64,000 bases of DNA from positions 62,001 through 126,000 of the forward strand of contig JADGNZ010000006.1 of assembly GCA_017883205.1 (NCBI GenBank). The letters are read 5' to 3'. The notes beneath the pieces were generated by a model, which saw nothing but the letters and a program-made list of their open reading frames with translations, did not search any database and was not told the DNA's origin. Position 1 is the first letter of the stretch, and each line of letters opens with the position of its first letter. The DNA comes from Thermoanaerobaculia bacterium (lineage in GTDB: Bacteria > Acidobacteriota > Thermoanaerobaculia > Gp7-AA8). The position numbers and the translations under genes were made by a program. This document shows positions 44,240 through 52,615 of this stretch, in pieces.

Positions 44240-45649
44240 CTACTTCGCATTCCGCTCGTCCGCGAGCACCTGTGCCACGCATGCCGTGACATTCTTGCCA
44301 GTGCTGATGTGAAGGAACTCATTGGGCCCGTGTGCATTGCTATGAGGGCCGAGCACACCGGTGATGAGAAACTGTGCGTTTGGGTAACGCTGCCCAAGCA
44401 TCCCCATGAACGGAATCGAGCCGCCTTCACCCCATGTAGTGGCGGGCTTTCCGAAGAACGCCTGGGACGCGGAGTCGACCGACTGCTCGAGCCATGCGGC
44501 GACCTTCGGCGCTTCCCATCCGCCGCCTCCCTTTTCAGGCTCGAAGGTCACGTGCGCGCCGTACGGAGGATTACTTTCGAGTAACTCCTGCAACTTGCGG
44601 TCGAGATTCGAGGCATCGAGCGTGGGAGGGACGCGGAGGGATAGCTTGAGCGAGGTTTTCGGCCGAAGGACGTTGCCGCCCTGAACGAGATCGGGGAGAC
44701 CCGCCTGGCCTGTGTAGGAGAGCATCGGCCGCCACGTCCTGTTCAGCAGGAGATCGAGTGGATCGTTGCCCATCGGCTTCATGCCGGGAAGGAACGGAAA
44801 CTTGTCATGAATCTCGTCGCCCAGGATTCGGGCGGTTTCAGTGGCTTCAGCGAGTCGGTCGGGGGGCACCTCGGCGTGCAGCCATTCCGGGATGATCCGG
44901 CCGGTGGCCGCGTCTTCGATTCGGTCCAGAAGAATGCGCAGGATGCGAAAACTCGAAGGCACGATCCCGCTGGCATCGCCGGAGTGGACCCCCTCCGTGA
45001 GCACTTCAACCGTGAGATTGCCGACGAGCGAGCCGCGTAACGATGTCGTCATCCAGAGCTGGCTGTAGTTGCCACAACCGCTGTCGAGACAGATGACGAG
45101 CCGAGGCGTGCCGATTTTTTCGGAGAGGAGGTCGATGTACGCAGGCAGATCGACCGAGCCGCTTTCTTCACAGCATTCGATGATGATGACGATGCGCGAG
45201 TGCGGCGCGCCCTGCTGTTTGACCGCATTGATCGCCGATACGGCGGCGAAAATGGCGTAGCCGTCATCAGCGCCGCCGCGGCCGAAAAGCTTGCCGTCGC
45301 GGAGCACGGGAGTCCACGGGCCCAGGCCGTCATTCCAGCCGACCATGGCCGGCTGTTTGTCGAGATGCCCGTACATCAGCACGGTCGAGGAATCATCGCC
45401 GTCGACTTCGATGAAGATCAGCGGCGTGCGGCCGTCGAACTCATGGGTCTCGATGCGAAGGCCCGGGATCTGTTGCGCCTCTACCCAGGCTTTGGCCAGC
45501 GCAACCGCCCGGTCCATGTGACCGTTCCGCTTCCACTCCGGATCGAAGAGGGGAGACTGGTTTGGGATGCGGATGTAATGCTGTAGTGTAGGAACGATCG
45601 AGTCGTCCCAGATCTGGCCGACATTCTTCGCGACCTGTTCAGAATTCAT
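44240..45649 (-). CDS. M20-family metallopeptidase (dipeptidase)
   Basis: A 469-aa cytoplasmic protein. Metal ligands are visible in YGHLDKQP (His, about 95), RGGADDGYA (Asp, about 128) and CCEESGSVD (Glu-Glu, about 161) plus CLDSGCGN; the lid/dimerisation domain follows (VEVLTEGVHSGDASG), and the last metal histidine lies in GVLGPHSNAHGPNEFL. These define an M20 carboxypeptidase/dipeptidase with two zinc ions, hydrolysing short peptides. GGAAGG lies 8 nt before the ATG. The 3' gap from 44124 to 44239 shows only short GCGGTTAC repeats. Confidence 0.94.
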   Translation of the reverse strand: MNSEQVAKNVGQIWDDSIVPTLQHYIRIPNQSPLFDPEWKRNGHMDRAVALAKAWVEAQQIPGLRIETHEFDGRTPLIFIEVDGDDSSTVLMYGHLDKQPAMVGWNDGLGPWTPVLRDGKLFGRGGADDGYAIFAAVSAINAVKQQGAPHSRIVIIIECCEESGSVDLPAYIDLLSEKIGTPRLVICLDSGCGNYSQLWMTTSLRGSLVGNLTVEVLTEGVHSGDASGIVPSSFRILRILLDRIEDAATGRIIPEWLHAEVPPDRLAEATETARILGDEIHDKFPFLPGMKPMGNDPLDLLLNRTWRPMLSYTGQAGLPDLVQGGNVLRPKTSLKLSLRVPPTLDASNLDRKLQELLESNPPYGAHVTFEPEKGGGGWEAPKVAAWLEQSVDSASQAFFGKPATTWGEGGSIPFMGMLGQRYPNAQFLITGVLGPHSNAHGPNEFLHISTGKNVTACVAQVLADERNAK

Positions 45650-45866
45650 AGAGTAACCTTCCGTCGGCTCGGCTTGCGACGGCGGAGGATAGCATCACTG
45701 GAACCGACACGAACCGGCTGGGGGCCGGAATCGATGAAAATCGACGTTTCCAAAATTACCGACACCTTTCCGCTACTACATCGGGTATGCTGTACAGACT
45801 CCAAAAAGTCCGAGGGAATTTGATGTCGGGAAGCAACCCCTTTAACGAGGGAAGAGGGACGCGATT

Positions 45867-46454
45867 GTGTTCGATCCCAATATCCTAAAGATGCCAACGG
45901 CCGCGCCGGCCACCCCCGCAGGCGAAGAGACTCCTCTGACCCTGCCGGTGCTGGAACCGCCACAGGAAGACATCGGTGAGCTTTACGTGCGGCACCGGAC
46001 GCTGCTGATGCACATCGGCAGTCGGAAGTTCCGTATCGCGGAGTCGGAAGCGGAAGCTCTCATCCAGGAAGTGTTCCTCTCGTTCATGACCACAACCACG
46101 AAGATCTCGAACGTGAGATCGTGGCTGGTCGCGGCGATGTGCAACGCCAGCAGGCACTACTGGCGCGTGCAGGGGCGCACGGAGAGCCTGCCGGAGAATT
46201 TCGCCGATCACACCGATCCGATCTCCGACGACATCGCCGAGGAGATCGCCAGAGTGATCACGATGCAGCAGGCTCTCGACTATCTGCAGCCTCGCTGCCG
46301 CGACACGCTCTATCTCCACTACTACCAGGGCCTCTCGGCGAATGAGGTGGCGCGGGCGCAGGATACGACGTCGCGCTACGCCGAGAAACTGATTCACAAC
46401 TGTTTGAAGCGAGTCCGCGAGATCTACTTCAGCATCACGGCGGTGAAACGATGA
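45867..46454 (+). CDS. ECF-type sigma factor (second)
   Basis: A 195-aa protein starting at a GTG (FDPNILKMP...); an ATG at 45891 is an alternative. Region 2 is about 40-100 (IGELYVRHRTLLMHIGSRKF ... ISNVRSWLVAAMCNASRHYW) and region 4 about 130-185 (LQPRCRDTLYLHYYQGLSAN ... TTSRYAEKLIHNCLKRV). Its stop codon overlaps the next start (ATGATG), so it is coupled to the zinc-finger/TPR regulator. Divergent from the M20 peptidase across a 217-bp gap. Confidence 0.9.
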   Translation: MFDPNILKMPTAAPATPAGEETPLTLPVLEPPQEDIGELYVRHRTLLMHIGSRKFRIAESEAEALIQEVFLSFMTTTTKISNVRSWLVAAMCNASRHYWRVQGRTESLPENFADHTDPISDDIAEEIARVITMQQALDYLQPRCRDTLYLHYYQGLSANEVARAQDTTSRYAEKLIHNCLKRVREIYFSITAVKR

Positions 46455-47809
46455 TGATCGAGCAACACTACGACGAAGAAGTGCTTGCCGGGTTTCTCGA
46501 CGAACCGATCGATGCCGCGGCGCGTGACAAGCATCTCGACACCTGCGCGCTCTGCAAACGTACGCTCCAGTCGATGCGCGACACGACTGTCCTCTTGAAA
46601 AAACCGGCGATCTGGGACCGGCAGAGATTCTCGACCACGGCAAAACCGGAGACGCTGGCTTTCCTGCGAAACGTGCAGCAGACAATGGCGGACGAGAGCG
46701 CGGCGGCGCAGGTGCATGTCGCCCTCTTGCTCTCGGGCGATCGCGAATCGTGGGCCGCGAAGCTGGGCGCACACCCGGAGTGGCGAACAGCAGGGCTGGT
46801 CAGGAAGCTGATCGCAGAAACGGATCGAGCCATCGACTTGATGCCGCCGGACGCGGTCGAGATCACACGGTTGGCCTGCGATATCGCGGATGGCCTGCCG
46901 CTTTCGGACGGTATTGTCCGCCTTCGCGGGAACGCGTGGTTCGAGCGTGGGTACGCTTTGCAATACACCGGTGCGTTTAAGGAGGCGCTAAAGGCGCTCG
47001 CGAATGCAGAGTCGCAGTTCACCCAACTTGCCGTCGCCGATCACGAAATCGCACGCCTCAATCTCGTGCAGGCGTTGGTCTACCGAGCAATGGATCGCAT
47101 CGAGGACGCTCTGCCGGCCATCACCTCAGCGGCAGCTGTCTTTCAGGATTTTGGGGATGTGGAGCGCTGCCACGCTGCCAAGCTTTTCATGGGCGCCACC
47201 CTCTACCGTGGCTGCCGTTTCCGCGAAGCCCTCACCGTTCATATGGAGCTCGCGAGCGAGGAGGCCGTTGCCCCACGATGGCGCGCCGCCGCACTGCAGA
47301 ACGCTGCGATCTGCTACCGGGAAGTTGGAGAGATTGACGCCGCGATCGAGTGCTTTGTGAAAGCGATCAATGCTTTCGAAGTGGCCGGCATGATGTCGGC
47401 TCGTGCTAAAACGCGCTGGACGCTCGCAAGGATTCTCGTCGAGCGGCAGCAACACGAATCGGCGCTCACAATGTTCGCCGAGCTTCACGATGAATTCGAA
47501 CAGCTCGGCATGTCCAATGAGGTCGCCCTTGTGGCTCTCGACATTGCCGAGTCGCTTCTAGCCATGGGAAAACACGACGGCGTTGCTGCCGCTTGCAGGC
47601 AGGCCATCGCGTATTTCGAGAAGATGCAGCTCACTTCGTCCGAAGCCGCGCTCATCGCCGTTACGTACTTGTGTGAAGCTGCCGTCGCCGGAAACGTAAC
47701 CCGCACCCTCGTTTCGGATCTTCGCGGTGCCTTCCTTTCCGCAACTGATCGCCCCCGTTCGGATACTCAGGCCCGCAAATCTTTGCGGCCACCGACGGAT
47801 CGTGGGTAG
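46451..47809 (+). CDS. Zinc-finger/TPR regulator coupled to the second ECF sigma factor
   Basis: A 452-aa protein. The N-terminus has the anti-sigma zinc motif HLDTCALC (H-x3-C-x2-C, about 29-36). There is no membrane span. Residues about 160-420 are tandem TPR-like helices (WFERGYALQYTGAFKEALKA, AAICYREVGEIDAAIECFVK, ARILVERQQHESALTMFAEL), so it is a soluble protein-binding scaffold. It overlaps the sigma gene by 4 bp. The likely role is to hold the sigma factor and release it on binding a cytoplasmic partner. Confidence 0.85.
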   Translation: MMIEQHYDEEVLAGFLDEPIDAAARDKHLDTCALCKRTLQSMRDTTVLLKKPAIWDRQRFSTTAKPETLAFLRNVQQTMADESAAAQVHVALLLSGDRESWAAKLGAHPEWRTAGLVRKLIAETDRAIDLMPPDAVEITRLACDIADGLPLSDGIVRLRGNAWFERGYALQYTGAFKEALKALANAESQFTQLAVADHEIARLNLVQALVYRAMDRIEDALPAITSAAAVFQDFGDVERCHAAKLFMGATLYRGCRFREALTVHMELASEEAVAPRWRAAALQNAAICYREVGEIDAAIECFVKAINAFEVAGMMSARAKTRWTLARILVERQQHESALTMFAELHDEFEQLGMSNEVALVALDIAESLLAMGKHDGVAAACRQAIAYFEKMQLTSSEAALIAVTYLCEAAVAGNVTRTLVSDLRGAFLSATDRPRSDTQARKSLRPPTDRG

Positions 47810-47885
47810 GGAAAAGTCCCGCCCAGACACTCCTCTGCAGGGCGCCCTCCAAATCAACCGAGCTTTCAAAGCTCACGGAGGGTAT

Positions 47886-48074
47886 ATGTCTACACGATCG
47901 AGGATTCGAGTTGCTACCGTTGTTCTTTTTCTTGCACTGACAACAAGCGTCGCATCGGCTGCGCCCCAGCGCGACGGCGGTTCGGACGGCTTCTTTGGCA
48001 GAATCAGCCGCATCGTCAAGCAGATCGGCAGGATACTGCTTCCGCTCGACGAGCCCGTGTTACCCAAACCCTGA
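47886..48074 (+). CDS. Small secreted peptide (62 aa)
   Basis: The ATG lies 6 nt after GGAGGG, a strong ribosome binding site. A basic start and hydrophobic core (RIRVATVVLFLALTTSVASA) form a signal peptide, leaving a mature peptide of about 37 residues (PQRDGGSDGFFGRISRIVKQ then IGRILLPLDEPVLPKP) with an amphipathic, glycine/isoleucine-rich helix. It follows the sigma/TPR pair by 76 bp on the same strand. It might be an exported signalling or membrane-active peptide controlled by that system; function unknown. Confidence 0.7.
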   Translation: MSTRSRIRVATVVLFLALTTSVASAAPQRDGGSDGFFGRISRIVKQIGRILLPLDEPVLPKP

Positions 48075-48119
48075 CCGAGGTTCTTCTCTCCCGAGCAACC
48101 CGCGTCCCGATGCTCGTGC

Positions 48120-48223
48120 ATGACGGTTGAATTGCCGGGTTGGGACGTAATTAACGTTTCGTGGCCGGACGGCGGAAGTAATCTCGTTCACCGTCCACCC
48201 GGAACGATTGCTCAGTTTGCTCG
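48120..48223 (+). pseudogene. Degenerate copy A of the ABC ATPase 5' end
   Basis: This stretch aligns base by base with the first about 110 bp of the ABC ATPase gene at 48463: ATG plus CGGTTGAATTG against CGGTCGTATTG, shared GGACGGCGGA/GGACGGA, CTCGTTCACCGTCC, ACGATT and CTCGGC. Small indels break the frame. It is a decayed partial duplicate, directly followed by copy B. Confidence 0.75.
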
Positions 48224-48405
48224 GCTGTCGGCGGTCTGTAGGTTCGAGAAATAGCTGAAGCCGGTTGGTGTCGTGCGGGCGGTGAACGGGCTCTCGTTCA
48301 CCGCTCGACACGGCATGACTAACGGTTTCCCTGGCCGCAACGACGCTGCTGGGCGCCTCCAAAGAACGACCGCGCTCCGATGATCCATCATTCCCCAAGC
48401 CCTGA
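48224..48405 (+). pseudogene. Degenerate copy B of the ABC ATPase 5' end
   Basis: This aligns with about the first 170 bp of the ABC ATPase gene: GTAGGTTCG/GTCGGTTCG, CGTGCGGGCGGTG identical, CTCGTTCACCG identical, GGCCGCAACG identical, then AAAG-ACGACC and GATGATC, fading near 48405. Frameshifts and a stop (TAG at 48251) make it non-coding. Together with copy A it fills the gap before the intact gene; nothing else is seen in 48075-48462. Confidence 0.8.
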
Positions 48406-48462
48406 GCGCCCATCCCCCTCCCGCCGTACAATACGCCGGCCTGCAAGCCCGGGAGTGTGCTC

Positions 48463-49374
48463 ATGTCGGTCGTATTGTCGGTTCGGGATGTAGTGAAGAC
48501 TTTTGGCGCCGTGCGGGCGGTGGACGGAGTCTCGTTCACCGTCCGGCGCGGGACGATTACCGGTTTACTCGGCCGCAACGGTGCGGGAAAGACGACCACG
48601 ATCCGGATGATCACCGGCGTCTTTTTCCCCGATGCCGGAACGATCGAGTGGCTCGGCAGCGAGCGCGATGCCCGCGACCGCATCGGCTACCTTCCGGAAG
48701 AGCGCGGTCTCTACCGGCAGATGAAGGTCAAGGAGCACCTGCTCTTTCTCGCTGAGATCAAAGGTTGCCGCGGTGCTGCGGTCGCGCAATCGGCGGAGCG
48801 CTGGCTCAAGCGCTTTGAGCTTTGGGACAAGCGCGACGCCAAGGTCGAGACGCTGTCGAAGGGCAACCAGCAAAAGGTTCAGCTCATCGGGACTCTTCTG
48901 CACGATCCCGATCTCATCATTCTCGACGAGCCTCAATCGGGTCTCGATCCGGTCAACATGCTTCTGGTCCGCAACCTTCTTCGCGAGTTGAAAGACGAGG
49001 GCCGGACGATCCTTCTCTCCACGCACATGATGGCTGAGGCGGAGAGGATGGCGGACGAGATCATCCTGGTTCACAAGGGGAAGGTCGTTCTCTCCGGCGC
49101 GATTGACGCGGTGCGCAATTCCTTCGGGAAGAACACCCTGCACATCGACTACGAAGGGGATGGCACTTTTCTCGAACAGCTTCCTGAGGTCAAACGCGCC
49201 ATGATCGTCAATAACGCGGCGGAGCTGAGTCTCAACGAAGGTGCCGACCCGCAGCGCGTACTCGAAGCCACCGTCGGCCGTCTCCGGGTACGCAAGTTCG
49301 AAATCGCCTCGCCATCGCTTGAAGAGATATTCATCGAACAGGTCGGCGCCGAGACCATGGAGGCCATTCAGTGA
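48463..49374 (+). CDS. ABC transporter ATP-binding protein (NatA-like)
   Basis: About 303 aa. The start is the ATG giving MSVVLSVRDVVKTFGAVRAV, with GGGAG 8 nt upstream; a GTG two codons earlier is less likely. Walker A is GRNGAGKTTT (about 37-46), the signature motif is LSKGNQQKVQ (about 130-139), Walker B is LIILDEPQSGLDP (about 150-162) and the switch histidine is in STHMMAEAERM. The C-terminal part (about 220-303) is the DUF4162-type extension of this subfamily. It drives the adjacent permease; the substrate is not known. Its stop overlaps the permease start (GTGA). Two degenerate copies of its 5' end lie just upstream. Confidence 0.94.
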   Translation: MSVVLSVRDVVKTFGAVRAVDGVSFTVRRGTITGLLGRNGAGKTTTIRMITGVFFPDAGTIEWLGSERDARDRIGYLPEERGLYRQMKVKEHLLFLAEIKGCRGAAVAQSAERWLKRFELWDKRDAKVETLSKGNQQKVQLIGTLLHDPDLIILDEPQSGLDPVNMLLVRNLLRELKDEGRTILLSTHMMAEAERMADEIILVHKGKVVLSGAIDAVRNSFGKNTLHIDYEGDGTFLEQLPEVKRAMIVNNAAELSLNEGADPQRVLEATVGRLRVRKFEIASPSLEEIFIEQVGAETMEAIQ

Positions 49375-50699
49375 ACAAGATGTTCGCGGTCATCAAGCGC
49401 GAGTACCTCCAGGCCGTCCGGCGGAAGATGTTCATGTTCATGACGGTCTTCTTCCCCGTCCTCATCGCCGCGCTTTTCATCCTTCCGGGACTCCTGATCT
49501 CCAGAGGTCTCGGCGACAAGAAAGTCGCCGTCATCGACGGTACGGGCGAGCTTCGTGGTGCGTTCTTGCATCGCCTCACGCCCGAAGTTCCCGACCCGAA
49601 AAAGGCGCTGGCTGGCGGTGGCCGGCGTGCCGAGCTCCCGCAGTCGCTGGACGTCGAGTATGCCGACGCCCGCGGGCAACGTAATCTGGACGCCGCCGCC
49701 AAACCCTATCTCGACCGTCTCAATATCGACAAGAGTTCCGACGGCCGCCTGGACGCAGTCCTCCTCATTCCCGCGAATGCTTTCGCCGGCAACGACGCGA
49801 AGATGACCTTCTACAGCCGCTCCTCGACCGATCTGTTCTCCCAGGAACGACTCGGATCGATCGCCAACCGCGCCATCCAGCGTCAGCGTCTGACCGCGCG
49901 GGGGATCGATCCAACTGTTGTTGACACGCTCACGCGCGAAGTTCCTGTGAGCAGCGTGCAGCTCTCCAAGAGCGGCGAACAAAAGAAGGGAGGCGAGGCC
50001 AATTTCATCATCGGTTTCATCTTCGCGTTTCTTCTGATCATTCCGTCCTTTATCTACGGCCTCGAGACCATGCGCGGCATCGTTCAGGAAAAGAGCGAGC
50101 GCATCGTCGAAGTGCTCGTCTCGTCGATGTCCCCGCGAGAGCTTCTGACCGGCAAGATCCTCGGCGTGGCGGGCGTCGGGCTCACGCAGGTTGGGGTCTG
50201 GCTCCTGGTCATCGCCGCGGCAGGGACGTTCGGCGCGGCCAGCGCGATGGCGGCCGGTTTCAACGTCACGCAGTTCCTCCGGCCGATGGTATTCGTCTAC
50301 TTCGGTCTCTTCTTCATTCTCGGCTACCTCACATTTGTCTGCGTTTACGCCATCGCCGGCGCCGCCTGCAATACCGATAGGGAAGCCCAGCAGCTCGTGG
50401 CGCCCATCCAGATGGTGATGATGCTTCCCTGGTTCGTGATGTTTGCAATCATCACCAACCCCGATTCCACCTTCGCCGTCGCGCTCTCGCTCATGCCGGT
50501 CTACGGCCCGATGACGATGTTCGTGCGGATACTCGTCTCCGAGCCGCCCGTCTGGCACGTGATCTTTTCGATCGCCGTCTCCATCGTTACGATCATGGTC
50601 TTCTTCTACGTGACGGCGAAGATCTTCCGGATCGGCATCCTCTCCTACGGCAAGCGGCCGACGATTCCGGAGCTGTGGCGATGGATGAAAGTAGCTTGA
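49371..50699 (+). CDS. ABC-2 type permease (NatB-like)
   Basis: A 442-aa protein starting at GTG inside the ATPase stop. One membrane helix at about 20-42 (MFMFMTVFFPVLIAALFILP) is followed by a large extracytoplasmic domain (about 45-210), then about five helices (FIIGFIFAFLLIIPSFIYGL, VGLTQVGVWLLVIAAAGTFG, FVYFGLFFILGYLTFVCVYA, VMMLPWFVMFAIITN, IFSIAVSIVTIMVFFYVTA). The motif EKSERIVEVLVSSMSPRELL is characteristic of the family exporting Na+, peptides or lipids. It works with the preceding ATPase. Confidence 0.93.
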   Translation: MNKMFAVIKREYLQAVRRKMFMFMTVFFPVLIAALFILPGLLISRGLGDKKVAVIDGTGELRGAFLHRLTPEVPDPKKALAGGGRRAELPQSLDVEYADARGQRNLDAAAKPYLDRLNIDKSSDGRLDAVLLIPANAFAGNDAKMTFYSRSSTDLFSQERLGSIANRAIQRQRLTARGIDPTVVDTLTREVPVSSVQLSKSGEQKKGGEANFIIGFIFAFLLIIPSFIYGLETMRGIVQEKSERIVEVLVSSMSPRELLTGKILGVAGVGLTQVGVWLLVIAAAGTFGAASAMAAGFNVTQFLRPMVFVYFGLFFILGYLTFVCVYAIAGAACNTDREAQQLVAPIQMVMMLPWFVMFAIITNPDSTFAVALSLMPVYGPMTMFVRILVSEPPVWHVIFSIAVSIVTIMVFFYVTAKIFRIGILSYGKRPTIPELWRWMKVA

Positions 50700-50785
50700 G
50701 GGCAGGTGGCTGAACCCCGGATCACCACCGGCTGCGAGCGGCTGCTATGATCCGCGCCTAGTCCACAAACAGGGGGCCCACGCGG

Positions 50786-52612
50786 ATGGAGATCCAGACT
50801 CTCAACGACATTTACACCGTCACCTGCTCGATGCCCCGGCCGGCTGCGATGAAGTTCAAACGCGACGGCAAATGGGTCGACACCAGCGTGGACGAGTTCC
50901 GCGACACGGTTCGCTATTTCGCCACCGGATTGCATCTGCTGGGGCTCAAGGAAGGTGATCGCGTGGCCATCCTCTCCGAGAATCGTCCGGAGTGGGCCAT
51001 GGCGGACTTCGCGATCCTCGGCAGCGCCGCAGTCTGCGTCCCCATCTATCCGACGCTGCTGGGCTGGCAGGTCGAGTACATCCTCAACGACTCCGGCGCG
51101 GTCACCGTCATCTGCTCGACCGAAGAGCAGATGAAGAAAGTCGCGGGCGTTCGCGATCATTGCCCCCACGTCCACAACGTGATTGTCTGCGACCCGCCGC
51201 CCACTCTTCCGGCGGGGATCCTTAGTTTTGCGCAAGTCGTCGACAGCGGTCGTAAAGCTGACGACACTGCCGCCCGTGCCCGTTTCGACGACGTTCGCGG
51301 ACGAGCCAAGAGCAGCGACGTGGCCACCCTCGTCTACACCTCGGGTACCACCGGCAATCCGAAAGGAGCCATGCTCACGCACGGCAACATCGCCAGCAAC
51401 GTCCGGGCGACATGCACCGTGCTCCCGGTCGCGCTCGGCACGGTCGGCCTGTCCATTCTGCCCCTTTCACACATACTTGAGCGCGCTGCCGATTACACAT
51501 TCTTCTATCGCGGCGGCACGGTTGCCTATGCCGAGAACGTCCTCAAAGTGAGCGACAACCTGCGCGAAATACGGCCGACCGTCTTTGCCGCCGTGCCGCG
51601 CCTTTTCGAAAAAATGCGCGCCGCGATCCTGGACAACGTGGCCACGCAACCGGCATCGAAGCAGAAGATTTTCAAATGGGCACTCGGAGTCGGGGAGCAG
51701 CGATTGCCGTATCGCATCAGCGGCAAGCCGATGCCGTTCGGTCTCAAATTCAAATCGGCAATCGCCGACAAGCTCGTCTTCCGCAAGATTCTCGACCGGC
51801 TCGGGGGACGGGTCGTGTTCGTCCTCTCCGGCGGCGCGCCGCTCTCGGCAGAACTGGCGGCATTTTTTATCGGCGCTGGCCTGGAGATTTTCGAAGGCTA
51901 CGGGCTCACCGAGACCTCTCCCGTCATCGCCATCAACACGCCCACGCATCGCCGCGTCGGCACCGTCGGCCGCGCCATTCCCGGCGTCGAGATCAAGATC
52001 GCCGAGGATGGCGAGATTTTGAGTCGGGGACCGCACATCATGAAGGGCTACTGGAACAACGATGACGCCACGCGGCAGGCCATCGATCCCGACGGCTGGT
52101 TCCACACGGGCGACATCGGCGAGATCGATGCGGACGGATTCCTCAAGATCACCGACCGGAAGAAGGACATCATCATTAACGCCTACGGCAAGAACATCGC
52201 TCCGCAGCCGCTCGAAGGGCTGCTGAAGAGCTCTCCGTACATTGGAACTCCTGTGCTGATCGGCGATCGCCGCAAGTACCTCGTGGCCCTCCTCGTCCCG
52301 AATTTCGACAAGCTCGAGCGGGACGCCAAGGCCATGGGGGTGCAATTTGCCACACGCCCCGAGTTGCTCGCCAACGACAAAGTGCTGAAGATTTATCAGG
52401 GCGAGATCGACCACTTCAATCAGAACCTCGACCGTCAGGAGAAGATCCGCCGCTTCGCTCTCCTTCCGCGCGACTTCACCATCGATGCCGACGAGATCAC
52501 GCCATCGATGAAAGTGAAACGGAAGATGATCGACAAGAACTACAAGGACATTATCGATGGGCTCTACGTCGATGAAAATGCTGATGAAGAACGTGACATG
52601 AGACGGGTCTGA
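50786..52612 (+). CDS. fadD: Long-chain acyl-CoA synthetase (AMP-forming)
   Basis: A 608-aa protein. The AMP-binding P-loop is LVYTSGTTGNPKGAMLTH (about 182-199), then GYGLTETSPV (about 371-380), the adenylate-binding GWFHTGDIGEIDADGFLKIT (about 434-453) and the C-terminal catalytic-lysine domain starting DRKKDIIINAYGKNIAPQPL. It activates fatty acids to acyl-CoA for degradation or lipid synthesis. It is followed 3 bp later by the beta-oxidation enzyme, so the pair is one operon. The fadD name is by function; bacterial genomes often hold several such ligases. Confidence 0.93.
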   Translation: MEIQTLNDIYTVTCSMPRPAAMKFKRDGKWVDTSVDEFRDTVRYFATGLHLLGLKEGDRVAILSENRPEWAMADFAILGSAAVCVPIYPTLLGWQVEYILNDSGAVTVICSTEEQMKKVAGVRDHCPHVHNVIVCDPPPTLPAGILSFAQVVDSGRKADDTAARARFDDVRGRAKSSDVATLVYTSGTTGNPKGAMLTHGNIASNVRATCTVLPVALGTVGLSILPLSHILERAADYTFFYRGGTVAYAENVLKVSDNLREIRPTVFAAVPRLFEKMRAAILDNVATQPASKQKIFKWALGVGEQRLPYRISGKPMPFGLKFKSAIADKLVFRKILDRLGGRVVFVLSGGAPLSAELAAFFIGAGLEIFEGYGLTETSPVIAINTPTHRRVGTVGRAIPGVEIKIAEDGEILSRGPHIMKGYWNNDDATRQAIDPDGWFHTGDIGEIDADGFLKITDRKKDIIINAYGKNIAPQPLEGLLKSSPYIGTPVLIGDRRKYLVALLVPNFDKLERDAKAMGVQFATRPELLANDKVLKIYQGEIDHFNQNLDRQEKIRRFALLPRDFTIDADEITPSMKVKRKMIDKNYKDIIDGLYVDENADEERDMRRV

Positions 52613-52615
52613 TCG

